A DNA stretch of 64,000 nucleotides from NCBI GenBank assembly GCA_019096155.1, contig JAHCVI010000001.1, forward strand, positions 5,766,001-5,830,000, in the 5' to 3' direction. The notes beneath the pieces were generated by a model. The model did not search any database. It saw only the letters and a program-made list of their open reading frames with translations, and was not told where the DNA came from. Shown in pieces: positions 21,255 through 32,703 of the stretch; positions within the stretch are counted from its first letter, which is position 1, and every line of letters begins with the position of its first letter. A program made the translations under genes and the position numbers. Origin of the DNA: Staphylotrichum longicolle (lineage: Eukaryota; Ascomycota; Sordariomycetes; Sordariales; Chaetomiaceae).

Positions 21255-24200
21255 GCCCCCTTTTGGCACAGGTATTCAACTGCCTGTACGTTCCCCTCCA
21301 ATGAGACATACAAGAGAGGCGTGTATCCCTCCGACGATACCTCGTCAATCCCCAGGAGTGGTCTCCGATCCAGGTAGAACCTCAAGCAGTTGACGGCGCC
21401 AGAACGTGTGCTGAGGTGCAACGCATTGAGACTTGATACCGCGCCCCTGCCGTCGTGACGAGTGACACTGCACTTCTGCTGCCAGTCTATTCTCAAGGAG
21501 GCCGTCTCTTCAGCCTCGGCGAGGGCATCGAGAAAACCGCTGCAACCTGAAAACGCTGCGGCAAGTGCTGAATCGATTCCCATCGCATCCCGTTTTGTGG
21601 GATCAGCCCCTTTGTGTAAGAGGGTCAAGGCGCTGTCTAGCTGTCGTTGCAAAAGATGGAATACTAACGCTGGTCGTGAAGCAGAAGCTGGTCCTGTCCG
21701 TAGATTAGGATCCGCGCCTCTCCGAGCAAGCTCCTCCACTACCCAGGCAGAACCCCCAGCTGCGGCGTGGTGGATGAGACCAAGTTGTCCACTCGTGGTA
21801 TCAAGATCGTTCAAACGATCCGACCCTGCATAGTCCAATAGTTTTCGGAGCATAGCCTTCTTCTGGTCATCGTCCTCGTGGATATCGCAGCGACAAACTT
21901 CTGCTAAACAAGACCGGGCTCCGTGAGTCTGATACAGATCCATTCCTCTCTCCAGGGCTGCATCAACGACGCGTACATCGCAAGACTTGAAGGCTGCACG
22001 AAGCAGGCTGGCAGTAATCGGGGAGCTTTCAATCATTGACCAATGTTGTGTGCTCTCAACCACCATTGCGATGGACTCGCCTGACAATGGCCAAAGGTCA
22101 TCCATGCTTCGCCACTCATCTGGCGCGGAAGCAGCCAGCATTGGAGCCAACCCAGATTCATCGTTGACCGCCTCGTATGCTTCGAGATACCCGGACTCCA
22201 CGAGACATTGCATGGCGAATAGCACTCGGTTCACCAGCTCTGCGCGATCGTATATTTTGCTGGCCCGAGATTCTCGAAGAACAGTCGTGGTAAAGTAGTC
22301 CCACGTGGCAGCTTTGACGCTGTTGTTGGTTTCGCCGACGTCAAAGGCGGCCAGTTCGAAGACGATCTCATGGAAGGTAGACGGGACCCGAGCCTGAAAG
22401 ACAAGGCACTGGTGCAAGCACTTGTCCAACGGCAGCCTACCGTCAACCCTGGTTCCACAGCCCTGCGGATATAGTGCCTTGAGCCACCTGACGCAGAGCA
22501 ATGAGGGCCATCGGCCCAACTTATGAAGGGGCTCGATGGGTCCATTCCCGGCAACGCACATGCCCGAGTCCAAGAGGACCTGGGTCGAGCGGTCCAAGCC
22601 CGGTTGCTTAGCATCAAGCGCACAGTACTTCAGGATGACAATGGCGGATGGCTCTTGCCCTAACCTGAGCGCTTCCATCAGTGGAGTGCATCCTTCCAGG
22701 GTAGTCGTTCGCAAGGCCACGTCGAGAGTCTCTGAGTCGACGACGTTGAGGATTGCCTCCAGTTGTCTGTCATAGCCGGCTTGGACAGCCGCATGCAACA
22801 CATTTTGCCCGTACTGATCCTGCATGTTGATACCGAGCCCGGCCCGTACAAAAGCTCGAACCAAGTCTTCCAGGCTTTCCGAGTCCAAGTTTAAGCTGAC
22901 CCAGCGTTCCCAGGTCCAGACGTGAAGCGGTGTTTTGCCCACGTCATTCACGGCTGACGGCGAGAAGCCGGCTTCAAGAAGCCGAGTCGCAGTGGCAAGG
23001 AGATCCTCTACTGCAACAACATCGCCCTCGATATCAAGCGCGGCATGTAGCAAGGATCCGCCATTTTCGGTTCGCATTGTCGAGTGATTGACCCGCGGGT
23101 CGCTGAGGAGGGACTCCAGGGATTCCGTGTCGGCGGATCTGATGATGCTGATGGCCCAGATGGGCAGAGAATCCTCGGCGAGCCATATCCTCGTGTCAAG
23201 AAGTGATGTGAGCCTGGCGATATTTGGGTCCCACTCTACTGCGAACTTCCACATCATACAAGCCAGAGGTAAAACACCTGGGGAGGTCTTGGACAACTGG
23301 TTCAACCTCATGAGGAATGCCTGGAGAGCTGGGCCGAACGAAGCCCCGTCCTCACCAAAAATCCGGTCATTTACCTCTGTGTCCAGGACGTGTTTGAAGA
23401 ACTTAAGATCGGCGTCGGTGATGGCAGCAACAAGCGGTAGAAGCAAGCTGATACATGTGAAATCCAGCAACTCCACTGCAGTGACGAAGGCAGCGGCCAG
23501 CAAGGACTCTCCTTGACCTTGCTGAGACCAGTCGACACATTTCGCGCCAGTAGCAAGCAATTATTCGACCGTCCGTGTGACGGAACGAGGAGAACGTCCG
23601 ACGGATTTACTCCAGTCTAACAGGTCGTACCACCGAACAGAATCCTCATGCATGTCAGTGCTTCGTCTTGTAAAGACCTGTCGACCCGCAACAGCACATT
23701 GCAGAGGTGTACCAAGGGGGCTACTGAGATTTACTGTCGAAGAGTTGTCGACAAGCTCAAGATGCTGCTTGCAGACATCGGAGAGGCCGAGAGCTGCAGC
23801 AAGATGAAGAGGTCGAAAGTTTCTATTGAGGATGTCCGAGACAGCTGCGACAAGCACAGCCGAGTAGTCTTGATTGCCGTCTTTGGAAGTGTTGTTTATC
23901 GCATCGTCCCAATCTTCGTCGTCGGCGAAGAGAAGAAGCTGCAAGTGCAGCGTCACCGCCCAACGAGTGAACGCAGGTGTTTTCCGCGGGTCAAAAAGCC
24001 TTGCCACCAGCTCTGTGATCTCCGGGTTTTCCAGTTCACCGGATGCATGAACCGCCCAAAACTCGGAGGCGTACGTGTAGAACAAGTCATGCTTGTTTGC
24101 TTGCATGAGCATCCTGATGCTTTCAATTGTCGGCTCGGGACTCTGGTCAAATTTGTCGATCAGAAGGTAGCGCAAACACTGGATGGCAAGTTGTCGGTTG

Positions 24201-24972
24201 CAGCTCGATCTCGATATTCGGAAGTTTCCAAGGCCGAGTTCCGCCACGTCTTCACTGTCGAGGAATTCTCGAACGGAGAAGTGGGCAAATTCGAAACGGC
24301 GCCCATCGACTGATACCCTAACCAGACTGCTGCACAGCTCGGAGATGGTTTCTCGGCGGATGATATCGCTTGGCTCAAGAGTCCCACCAGTGGTCGGAAC
24401 AGAGACGGCTTGCTCCAGCCACGGGATCGTGAGATGTGCTCCGGCAAAGGCAATAAAGTCCAGGACCATCTGAGCTATGCGCACCTGCCTTTTGGGAATT
24501 CGCTTGAGGATGCGACAGTAGGTTTCGGAAAGAGTTGGCGGAAGCATGCTGAGAGCCTCACGACATTCTCGGTCTGTCATACAGGTGCAGAGGTGGTCGA
24601 GCTGGCAAGCGACCCATCGAAACCTAAAGGGGGCCCAAGAATTAGCGTTGTACGGAGACCAATGGGGCCAGGTTGTGTATCTGTTTGAGCACTCACATTC
24701 CCCTCGCTCCCTCCGTCAATCGATGGACTATCTCTTCTTTGAGAAGAGGGTTGTGGAGCCGGAGCTTTCCTCTTCGAATTCGCTCTTCGAGTTGGGCCGT
24801 GACGTACTCGATGACATCTTCGCTATGGGCCGCAATCTCAATCTTCTCATAGTCGTCCTCGAAATAGGCCCGGATGTTCGCTTCGTTTCGGCTGAGTAGA
24901 GCGATGCTCAGCCGATCATTGTCCTTTGCCCAGGAAGCGAATGCGGCAACAACCTCATCAACATGCCAAGGT
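21255..24972 (-). pseudogene. NLR/STAND gene, segment B (inverted): rest of NACHT plus ankyrin repeats
   Basis: The middle of the same gene, lying on the opposite strand. Read on the minus strand from 24972 it begins PWHVDEVVAAFASWAKDND, the direct continuation of ...DECDR from segment A. Then come SIALLSRNEANIRAYFEDDY, the post-NACHT helical region (DRECREALSMLPPTLSETY) and many ankyrin repeats, ending GNVQAVEYLCQKGA. A normal intron (24624-24696, GTGAGT...TTTAG) is intact in minus orientation. One in-frame TAA (23561-23563) stands where CAA would read TVEQLLATGAKC. Both ends abut segments A and C without a lost or gained base. A shortened inverted similarity, CCTTTTGGCA at the left end and CCTTGGCA at the right end, lies just inside the breaks. 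Confidence 0.92.
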
Positions 24973-27166
24973 CGGATTCCAATCTCCAGTGAACGGTTTG
25001 ACAGCATTACACCTGGCAGTCGGTGGTAAAAGGCTAGAGGCAACCCGCCTTCTCCTTCACTACGGCGCGAAATCACAAACAGACCATGCCGGCAGAACGC
25101 CTCTGGTACTGGCCTACCAAGTCGGTGACCAGAGGCTCATTGAAGCTTTCCAGGACTCGGACAGCGCGTTGGGGCACTCTGTCACAGCGACGTCCGAATC
25201 CTCACAAAACACGGCTTCTGTACAAAAGCAGCAGCAACAGCGAAAGCGAGAGCGAGGCCTCGCCTCATCATTGGAACATGCCGTGTGATCCGGCAATCTT
25301 GAGTTTTGCAAAGTCTTGCATCAGAGTGGCTGTTCTCTCGATGCTGATCTTGGATGTGGAGGTTGCTCAGCTCTTGTTCTGGCGACTTTGCTACGCAAGT
25401 TCGACATTGTCAAGTGGCTGCTTGACAATGGTGCTTCTTCAACCAAGGTTTCATGCGCCCACCGACCATATTTGAACTATGAGACACCATTGCAGATAGC
25501 TGTGAGAGAGTGGCGCGCAGAAGGGGCTGAGCTGATTCCGCTGTTGATTGACAAGTTCGCAGATGATGGAGAGACCATCTCTCAGCAAGCGCTTCTGAAT
25601 CTCGCAGCATCTTGTGGCAACACGGCTGCCCTCAAAATTCTGCTTAAGCGAAGGCAGCATGAGGAATTTTCAAGTCACCCAAGGTACGGAAACCTCGAGT
25701 CGAAGGACTAAAGCTCTATTGAGACTTGGCAGTAGCATGAAGTTCGTTTTGGCTCGAGGCATGTCACGGGCTAATCTGGATCTCGCAGGTTTGAGGATCT
25801 GGACTTTTGGCGCTGGAGAACAACAATCAGCCCACTTGCAGCAGCCGTTACGAATGGGCATCTCGAAGCTGTGAAATTGCTGTTGCAACAGGAGGAGGCA
25901 AGAGACGGCATGTATGGGGACCTGGACTATGCCCTTGAGTTGGCCATGGGGCGCACGCTACCACGTCAAACTGAGTTGGTCAAACTGCTGCTCTTGCACG
26001 GAGCAACTGTCATCCAGCAAAGGATCGGTCGGTTCAAAAACTCTCCGGTATGGCGGTGGGCATGCGCATCCGGTGCCGACCAACAACTCATCAACTATCT
26101 CATGAAAGCCGGTGCAGACTGGACGACGGCTGACTCTGACAGGCTCTCTGTGCTTCATCATGCTGCATCCTATCAACGTCTGGATGTCTTTGCCAGCTTT
26201 ATGAGAAAGGGCGCATCGGTGCACCTCGAGGACCGGCTTGGAGTTTCGGCACTCCATGTGGCCATGAGCCATGATGGTTTCGCATTTTTTCTCTTGAACT
26301 GCGACTGCAGCATGGAGTTGACAACACCATACCCATGGTGGATATTACGGGATGTCGATCTCGCATGGATCTGCAACAAATTCAGGCTTTACCAGAAACG
26401 ATTTGGTGTGACCTTGCTCCGGCGGATCGCCAATCTGCAGCCGAAGGATCACGTCAGTTGGAGTCCCCTCTGCCTGATGTCAGCCGCGGGACTTATCACA
26501 GCCATGAGTAACCTGATCGAACTTGGAGCATCTTTGGACCACGAGGGCAGCCCCCACGGATCCGCTCTGATGGCAGCGTGCGCCAACCGTCAACTACAAT
26601 CTGTCAAGTTCCTCGTTCGCAAGGGGGCATCGCTGTCTTACTTCAGCAACGCTAAGGGCCGCCACATATCTTGCCTCTCGGCAACCCAAGGATCACAAGA
26701 AATAACTGCCTGGCTGCTCGTTGGCCGCTTCACTGACCAGCAGCGGATCACACAGCATTCTCAAGACCCGAACCCTCTGGGGAATGACGGAGACTGCATC
26801 GTCAAGGCCTGGTCCGGCATTACCAAGGCGGAGTTTGTCATCACCGGCGTCCAAGAGAGGCAAGCCGCGGAATCCTCGATGGAATACTTTGCACGTCTTC
26901 AACGAGGGCGGCGAAGCATGAGGGGCATGCAGATCCCGCCCACAGTCGCGGGCCGCAGGACGTGTCGCCCGTCGAGACTGGTGCCGACAGAGATAGTGCA
27001 CGTTAGTCCTGATGACAAGAGGGTCCCGCGAGACCTGCAAGAGGGAAACGGCGAGGCAATAGAGAGAGGAGGACCAAGAAGAAAACGGGAGGAACGGGGG
27101 TCGCGCAGTGGGCATGGAGGATGGCAGAGGTTGGATGATGGTTTCTTGGCAGTCCAGAGCACCTGA
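24973..27166 (+). pseudogene. NLR/STAND gene, segment C: C-terminal ankyrin repeats
   Basis: Plus-strand continuation. GFQSPVNGLTALHLAVGG completes the ankyrin repeat cut at the end of segment B, followed by further repeats (TPLVLAYQVGDQRLIEAF, FDIVKWLLDNGAS, SPLAAAVTNGHLEAVKLL, SVLHHAASYQRLDVFASF, SALHVAMSHDGFAFFLL). An in-frame TGA (25286-25288) stands between SSLEHAV and SGNLEFCKVLH, probably a changed CGA. A GT-AG intron (25684-25788, GCTAAT branch site) restores HPR-FEDLDFW. The reading ends at 27164-27166 with an Arg-rich tail. After removing this intron and the one in segment B, segments A+B+C from 20218 total 6,771 nt, exactly 2,257 codons including the stop. Confidence 0.88.
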
Positions 27167-27697
27167 TAAAGGGCCGAGGTTTGGCGTCGTTATGGAGTTG
27201 TTGTCATTTTCAAGATGATTTTTGTTCTTGTTCATCTCGCGTCTAACAAAAGAAAGGGGTGACTTTAAGTAGTTGTCAATGACTTGATGTTATTCTTTTC
27301 GTTGCTAACAGCCCTGGCTCTGACTCCTTTGGAACAACAAAACCACAACAAACTTCGGTCTTTGCAGGTATTTTGTCAGGTAAGGGTGCCCAGTACAAGA
27401 TAAGAGACCAGAGAATGATAGTTTGTAATATGACATAGCATACTACAGTTGAAAAGAATGCTGCCACAGATTTGCTTAATCTTTGAGAGCTGGTTCACAG
27501 ATAGTTTTTAATGGTACATTTAGCGTGCGGAAAGGTGTGTCGTGCGTTTTCATTCAGCTCACTCCTTTTCTGTTATTCGCCCTGCATTTACGTTACAGGG
27601 CTTTTTGACTTCAACCCAATAGCCCAGCATTTCGTCTGTTTTCTGTCTATTTCCTCCGTCGTTGTATTGTCAAACGACTCAACTCCCGCTCTCAACC
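27167..27697. other. Intergenic region after the NLR
   Basis: About 530 bp, visibly more AT-rich than the rest of the window. No gene, repeat or RNA seen; probably the NLR 3' UTR and the promoter of the next gene. Confidence 0.5.
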
Positions 27698-28851
27698 ATG
27701 ACTGAACACTCGGCAGCGAGCACACCATTACAGACATCCGAGGGGCACAAGAAGTCAGTTGCAGCTCTTAAACAACGACACCGCGACACATTAATCCGTG
27801 CGATCGCCAACGTTTTATCGAGCGAGATTGCCGCGTTCACATATGCCCAGATTGTCGATGGTCTTCCGCTCAAAGACACGGCCCTTGACGTCTACCGTGG
27901 CTGCGTCTGCCCTCGCCATCCTCTCCTCGACGAACATGATCAGCTTTGCCCCGGTGTCCTCGAGCACACCCGAGCGCTCTGCAGGAACTTCGATGTTGGT
28001 GCCTTGGAGTTCGATGTACGGGTGGGTGCTCTCTCAACCCCTCAGGTGATGTGGCTCATGCTGATATTCAGCAACAAGCTCATCCACGACTACCAGTCTG
28101 CTTCTCCAGCGTCCAGCGCCTTCAACACGCGGCTCATTGAGCTTGTCACAAGAGCCGTCCACCACGTGGCTGTCTGGCTCTACAAACAAGACACCAACCG
28201 CCACAAGAAGGATGCCCTCGGTGTGTGGCGGCCGCAGAAAGAACACGTGCGACACTTCCCGCCTACGTTCCCGTCCACCCTCTTCTGCCATGAATGGTAC
28301 CGAGACTATGACCAGTATCCCGAAGGAATGGCCGACTGTGTGGGCTACTGGGCTGAGGCACGCATCTTTGGAGGTGTCGTCCTGTTCGACAGGCGGGACA
28401 GAGAGTCTGCACCGGACGCCGATGTGAGTCGTCTGTACCCACGTGCAATTCCACGCTGACCACAGCCGCACTACAGCCCGACTCAGTCTTCTTACATCCT
28501 GACAGGTGTGGTGTGATATACCGCATCTACCGGCTCCTCGATCATCAACAGCAGAAGCTGCTTCGGTTCCTGCTTTCTGATTCTCCAAGGCCGGGGGAAT
28601 GTCCACTCCCAATTCTTCCTAGCAAACACAATCAGGAGCGGGTTGACCCCGAGGAGTCGCTAGCGGACACGGGCATCTATCGCGATCTGTGGGAACGTCG
28701 AGTCCGGCCGCTGAGCGAGGGCGATGCACGTGTCACCGGTGAGGTCGATACCTTCAACTACAATTCGTTCGAGGACTGGGTCGATGCAAACAAGCGTGGG
28801 CGAGAGGCGCGGCAGAAGCAGCGTGAAAGGGAAAGAGAGGGCGTTGAGTGA
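27698..28851 (+). CDS. Conserved filamentous-fungal hypothetical protein
   Basis: Two exons, 27698-28423 and 28477-28851. Intron 28424-28476 (GTGAGT...CTACAG) joins DAD to PDSVFLHPDRCGVIYRIY in frame; 366 residues. Start MTEHSAASTPLQTSEGHKKS. Features: a Cys/His cluster GCVCPRHPLLDEH, hydrophobic helices near VMWLMLIFSNKLIHDY, WYRDYDQYPEGMADCVGYWA, and a charged C-terminal coiled region (RGREAREK-like, Arg/Glu-rich). It resembles a widespread Pezizomycotina family of unknown function; I do not recognise a catalytic motif. Confidence 0.75.
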
Positions 28852-30060
28852 CGGGAGTCAGGCAGGTTTGCATTTGCACCTTCTATCTACGAACGGTGCC
28901 CTCCTTCCAGAATGCTGTCGCCGAGTCCCGAGAAAGGAAGGAGGCAACGTGAGGACACGACAAGATGGGATGACGGATACGGAAAAAAGATCAACAGGAA
29001 CACAAAATCGTCAAACTGGAACCCGTAAAGCCAGACCTGGAGCTGCATGAAACTCGGAGCCGTGCTCGGTCGTGCTGTGAACGGTGGAGAGCCGTCTTTT
29101 CCGAATCCGGATCGTTCGTGGGAACGTGGACCCAGTGGATCCCGCACCGCCTGGCACCCTTGCCTGTTCCCGCTGAAACCCCACACACCATTCCTGGGCT
29201 GGGAACTTAAGCTGGATCCAAGCTTCCAAAGCTCCAAGAGCCCGGTTTTGCCGGACAAGGTTCCACGGCCGAGGGGATTTCAGAGGGAAAACCAGAGCGG
29301 CAAAACAAAACAAGAATGCTGGGTAAGACGCTCATGCAGGTCCTTGAACGGTGATCGACCCGCCGAGCTGCAGGCTCAGCCACGCAGCACCGTGGGGAAC
29401 ATCGGGGGTGATGGGCGTGGCGGCGCCAAGGCCCGAACAACAGGTGACCCCGCATATGCCCCTCCATTACGACACCCTGCTGGAGTGTGTTGGAGAGGTG
29501 GTGTTGTGCCGAGCCGAGAGACTCAGACACCAACGACCGGGCAGCCAGTCAAGGTGCAGCATCTCGGCCGCCCTGCGGCAGCCAGGCTGTCTCTGGCGCG
29601 CCCGCCCGGGTCCCTTGGTGCTTCCCGCCATCCTTCGAGAAGGCCAGGTCCAAGGCCCCAAGCCCATCCTCCCTGGCGCTGGTTACACCTCCCTCCCTAA
29701 ATACGCCGATCTCCCCTGCACTTCTCACGTGTCCATCCTGCCCAGGTATTTGACCACGAGAGCTGCTTGTAACACAGCTTTGATATCATTGCTGGTCCCC
29801 TTTGACGCTCTCCGCGGAGCTGGATCTTGCATTTCCCAGGGAAGGTCTGATCTCCGAGGCTTGCCAGACCCTGCGAGTGGGCTTCGTCCGACCTTAGCAT
29901 CGTCACCGTGGTCCTGCGCTTCCTTTCCCCGCGCCGTCATTGCGTTTAGATGCCGCACGCACTCCCGCTCGGCCACTTTGCCTTGTTGCTGTCGCTCTTC
30001 CACCTCCTCCCCTCGTGACTTTTTTCGTCAACTTATAACCGACAACCTCCCCGCGAAAAC
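28852..30060. other. Intergenic / promoter region
   Basis: 1.2 kb with overlapping low-complexity frames on both strands but no family signature. A CT-rich stretch runs directly before the next start (about 29990-30060). Confidence 0.45.
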
Positions 30061-31200
30061 ATGACCGAGATCATGATGGCGACCACCTTGGCCGACGACG
30101 TCCCGCGGTTTGCTCGCGCGTCGATCGAGTTTCTGGGTCCGGACGATTTCGACTCGGCCTCGATCCGTTCGGCTGCTCCCTCTTACAGTAAGCTCGCCCC
30201 AACTATCCAAACCCTTGAAACCTCCCACCGGCCACCTTTCCTCAACTATCCATTCCTATCAACCAAGCCACTAACACCCAACCCCCCACCCCTTAACAGC
30301 CTCCGAGGCGCCCTCCTACCACTCAATCAACCCGCACCCGGACCCCCTCCCAGCATACTCGCCCCCCCCGCCCAACCCCTTCCTCCACCACCACCACCAC
30401 CACATCTTCCTCCTCCACAACAAGCCGCACCAGCAACAACAGCGTTCTCCTCCCTCCTCGGCCCGGACCCTTCCCCCTCATCCTCATCCACCCCGAACCG
30501 CCGGTACGGCCTGCCCCCCGTCCCGACGGGCCCGCCGCGGCACCAGCAAGACATCCCCTCGCTCTCGCAGTTCCGCATCCCGTCGTCGTCGCGCTCCAGC
30601 GCCGCGCACGCGAACCCCACGGCGCGCATCTACCAAAACGTGGCCCTGCGCCGCGCCAGCGCGAGCGCCAGCGCGAGCAGCAACGCGTCGGCGGCGAGCC
30701 TGGACGGGCTGATGCGGCGGGTGATGCTGGAGCGGATCGAGGAGGAGGAGCGCAACAACCGGGTGCGGCCGCTCGAAGATCCGTACCTGGTGGGCGAGGA
30801 GGCGGCGGCGCGGGCGCGGAGCGAGAGGATGGCGCGGGAGGGGATGGGCGGGCGTGGGTTGGGCGGGGTGGGGGATGAGATTTTGATTCGGGAGGATAGG
30901 CGGTGGGATTGGTTTTTGGGTGAGTCTTTTTATTTTTTTTTTCTTTGTTTTTAGCTTTTTTTTTTTCTATCCTCCTTCTTTCTGTTTTTGAGCCTCGCCC
31001 TTTTTTTCTGCCTTGTGTTTGGTCCCCCTTTTTCACATTGCGTGGATGCGGACGTGGCTGACCAGGGGGGCATATACAACAACAAAACAGCGCAGATGAA
31101 GGACCGGGAAGAGCGCGAGCGGAGCTGGAAGCGGTTCCGGCGCGACTTGGACAAGCGGTCTAACAGCAGGCTTCCCTTCCGCATCGGCACACGTTTCTGA
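30061..31200 (+). CDS. Conserved fungal protein, unknown function
   Basis: Three exons: 30061-30187, 30300-30919, 31091-31200. The start region DFDSASIRSAAPSY is joined by the first intron (30188-30299) to TSEAPSYHSINPHPDPLPAY. The last intron (30920-31090, unusually long and T-rich) joins WDWFL to AQMKDREERERSWKRFRRDL. The middle RYGLPPVPTGPP...DIPSLSQFRIP and RVRPLEDPYLVGEEAAARAR are typical of a Pezizomycotina-conserved family without a named function. The exon total is one base short of a whole frame. The frame after TSEAPSYHS shifts at or near the C8 run 30362-30369, so one base appears to be missing. The gene has polyHis/polyPro-like and Ser/Ala low-complexity stretches. Confidence 0.72.
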
Positions 31201-31867
31201 ACCGAGTGTCGGGATCATTGTTTTAGGGCTGGTGTTTTGGCGTTTTGCTTCGGGGTTGTGGGTTTCCAGCGCCCTGGTGCTGGCTCGTTTGCTCCTTTCC
31301 CGTTCAGTTCTTCCAGTCGTTACAGACCTCTTGCCCTCGGTGGGCCTCCTGATGATCTTTTTTTCCCCTTTTCTCTCCTTTTCAGTTTAGCATTGGGCGG
31401 GCAATCTGCTTTTCTCTCGTACCGAGGTGTTCAAGGGTTCAAGCATGTTCGGTTTTGCCAGATTGTCAACTGGGATTCGATTCAAATGGGTTGCTTGCAT
31501 GAGCATTTTTGGAGCCGGACTTCGCAGAATGATAGCCAGCATATCGCACTCTAGCATGGAGAATTGAACTCGCGTGGGTCAGTGTGGACAGCACACATGC
31601 CCTCTGAGCACTTACCAGCCCCAGCCCGTGACAGACTCTTGCAGAAGCAGTGCGTAAAGAGTATGTTTGTAAATTGCCGGCTGTCAAATCCCAAGTTCTT
31701 GCCGTGCCTGCCCTGCCCTAGTCCATGACCCTTCTATGAATCAAGTCCGCATCCGTCAACGCCAGGCCAAATGCTGCTAACGACACACACCCCGTCAGCC
31801 GAGTCTTAGCTTGTATACACATATTTGTACACAACTTCTTGCGAACCAAACCACAACTGAGCCGAGT
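31201..31867. other. Convergent intergenic region
   Basis: 3' flank shared by the conserved fungal gene and VMA11. A tRNA B-box-like GTTCAATTC occurs on the minus strand near 31560-31570, but no cloverleaf could be drawn. Confidence 0.45.
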
Positions 31868-32703
31868 TTAACCCTTGCTCTTGGTGTTGAGGATAAGGGC
31901 AACAATGAGCCTGCGAATTTGTCAGTGGCTTGTCCTGTTTGTGGCTTTGTCCAAGGACTTGGATCTTACCCATAAAGGCCCAGCACTTCGCCGAAAATGA
32001 GGATCAACACCATGCCGACGAATACCCTCGACTGCAGCATGTAAGACCGGACGCCCTTATCGCCGACAATACCGATGCAGTAGCCAGCCGCGAGACCAGT
32101 GAGGCCAACCGACAGCCCGCATGCAAGGTGCATGAATCCGCTGGTTGAATGTAAGCAACACTGACAGTGGCTCATCCTCTCAGGATGGAGAAACCCACTT
32201 AAACAAGCTGTAGTTGGACCCGTATGCCGGTGGTTGGAGGTCCTGGGCGATCAGGACAGAGATGACGAGCGAGTAGACGGCGATGATACCGGACATGACG
32301 ACGGGGATGAGGCACTATCGGGAGCCAGTTAGCGGACCACGTCTTGTAAGCGACAGTACTGAAGCCTCGCACCTTCATGATCAGGTCAGGCCGAAATGTC
32401 CCCACGCCGGCGATGCCAATGCCGGATTTTGCGGTGCCATAAGCGGCGCCCATGCCTGCGAGCCAGAGATGCCTGGTTAGCTATCCTTCGGTGTCGTCGG
32501 GAGGGATGCGGATGCAAGAGGAGAGCGAGGTCGGAGTGGAGGGGGTGTCCGTACAGCCAAAGATCATAGCCGCCGCAATGCCGCCCTGCACAAGCTTCGA
32601 GTTAGCAAGTGGTGTCGATGATGCTGCCTCGTTCCGACGCCAACCAACAGCTTACCATGCCAATGAAGGGCGCAAACTTGGGGCTCAACTCAGACTCGGC
32701 CAT
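31868..32703 (-). CDS. VMA11: V-type ATPase proteolipid subunit c'
   Basis: Membrane-ring (Vo) subunit that carries protons in the vacuolar ATPase. Six exons on the minus strand: 32656-32703, 32555-32585, 32373-32455, 32199-32314, 31970-32140 and 31868-31910. All phases agree; 163 residues. Starts MAESELSPKFAPFIGM, then IAAAMIFG, GTAKSGIGIAGVGTFRPDL, VVMSGIIAVYSLVISVLIAQ, and FVGMVLILIFGEVLGLYGLI, which contains the essential transmembrane glutamate; ends LNTKSKG. The N-terminus and the tail match c' (VMA11), not c (VMA3). The many short introns are typical of this gene in Neurospora relatives. Confidence 0.93.

Noticed and set aside
29047..30055. Two long plus-strand frames before the 30061 gene
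   Set aside because: No conserved family, shifting low-complexity composition, and they occupy the place of the promoter and 5' UTR.
31530..31615. tRNA-like sequence on the minus strand
   Set aside because: A B-box-like GTTCAATTC and a hairpin GTGTG/CACAC are present, but acceptor and T stems do not pair, and the anticodon loop has the wrong length and a pyrimidine at position 37.
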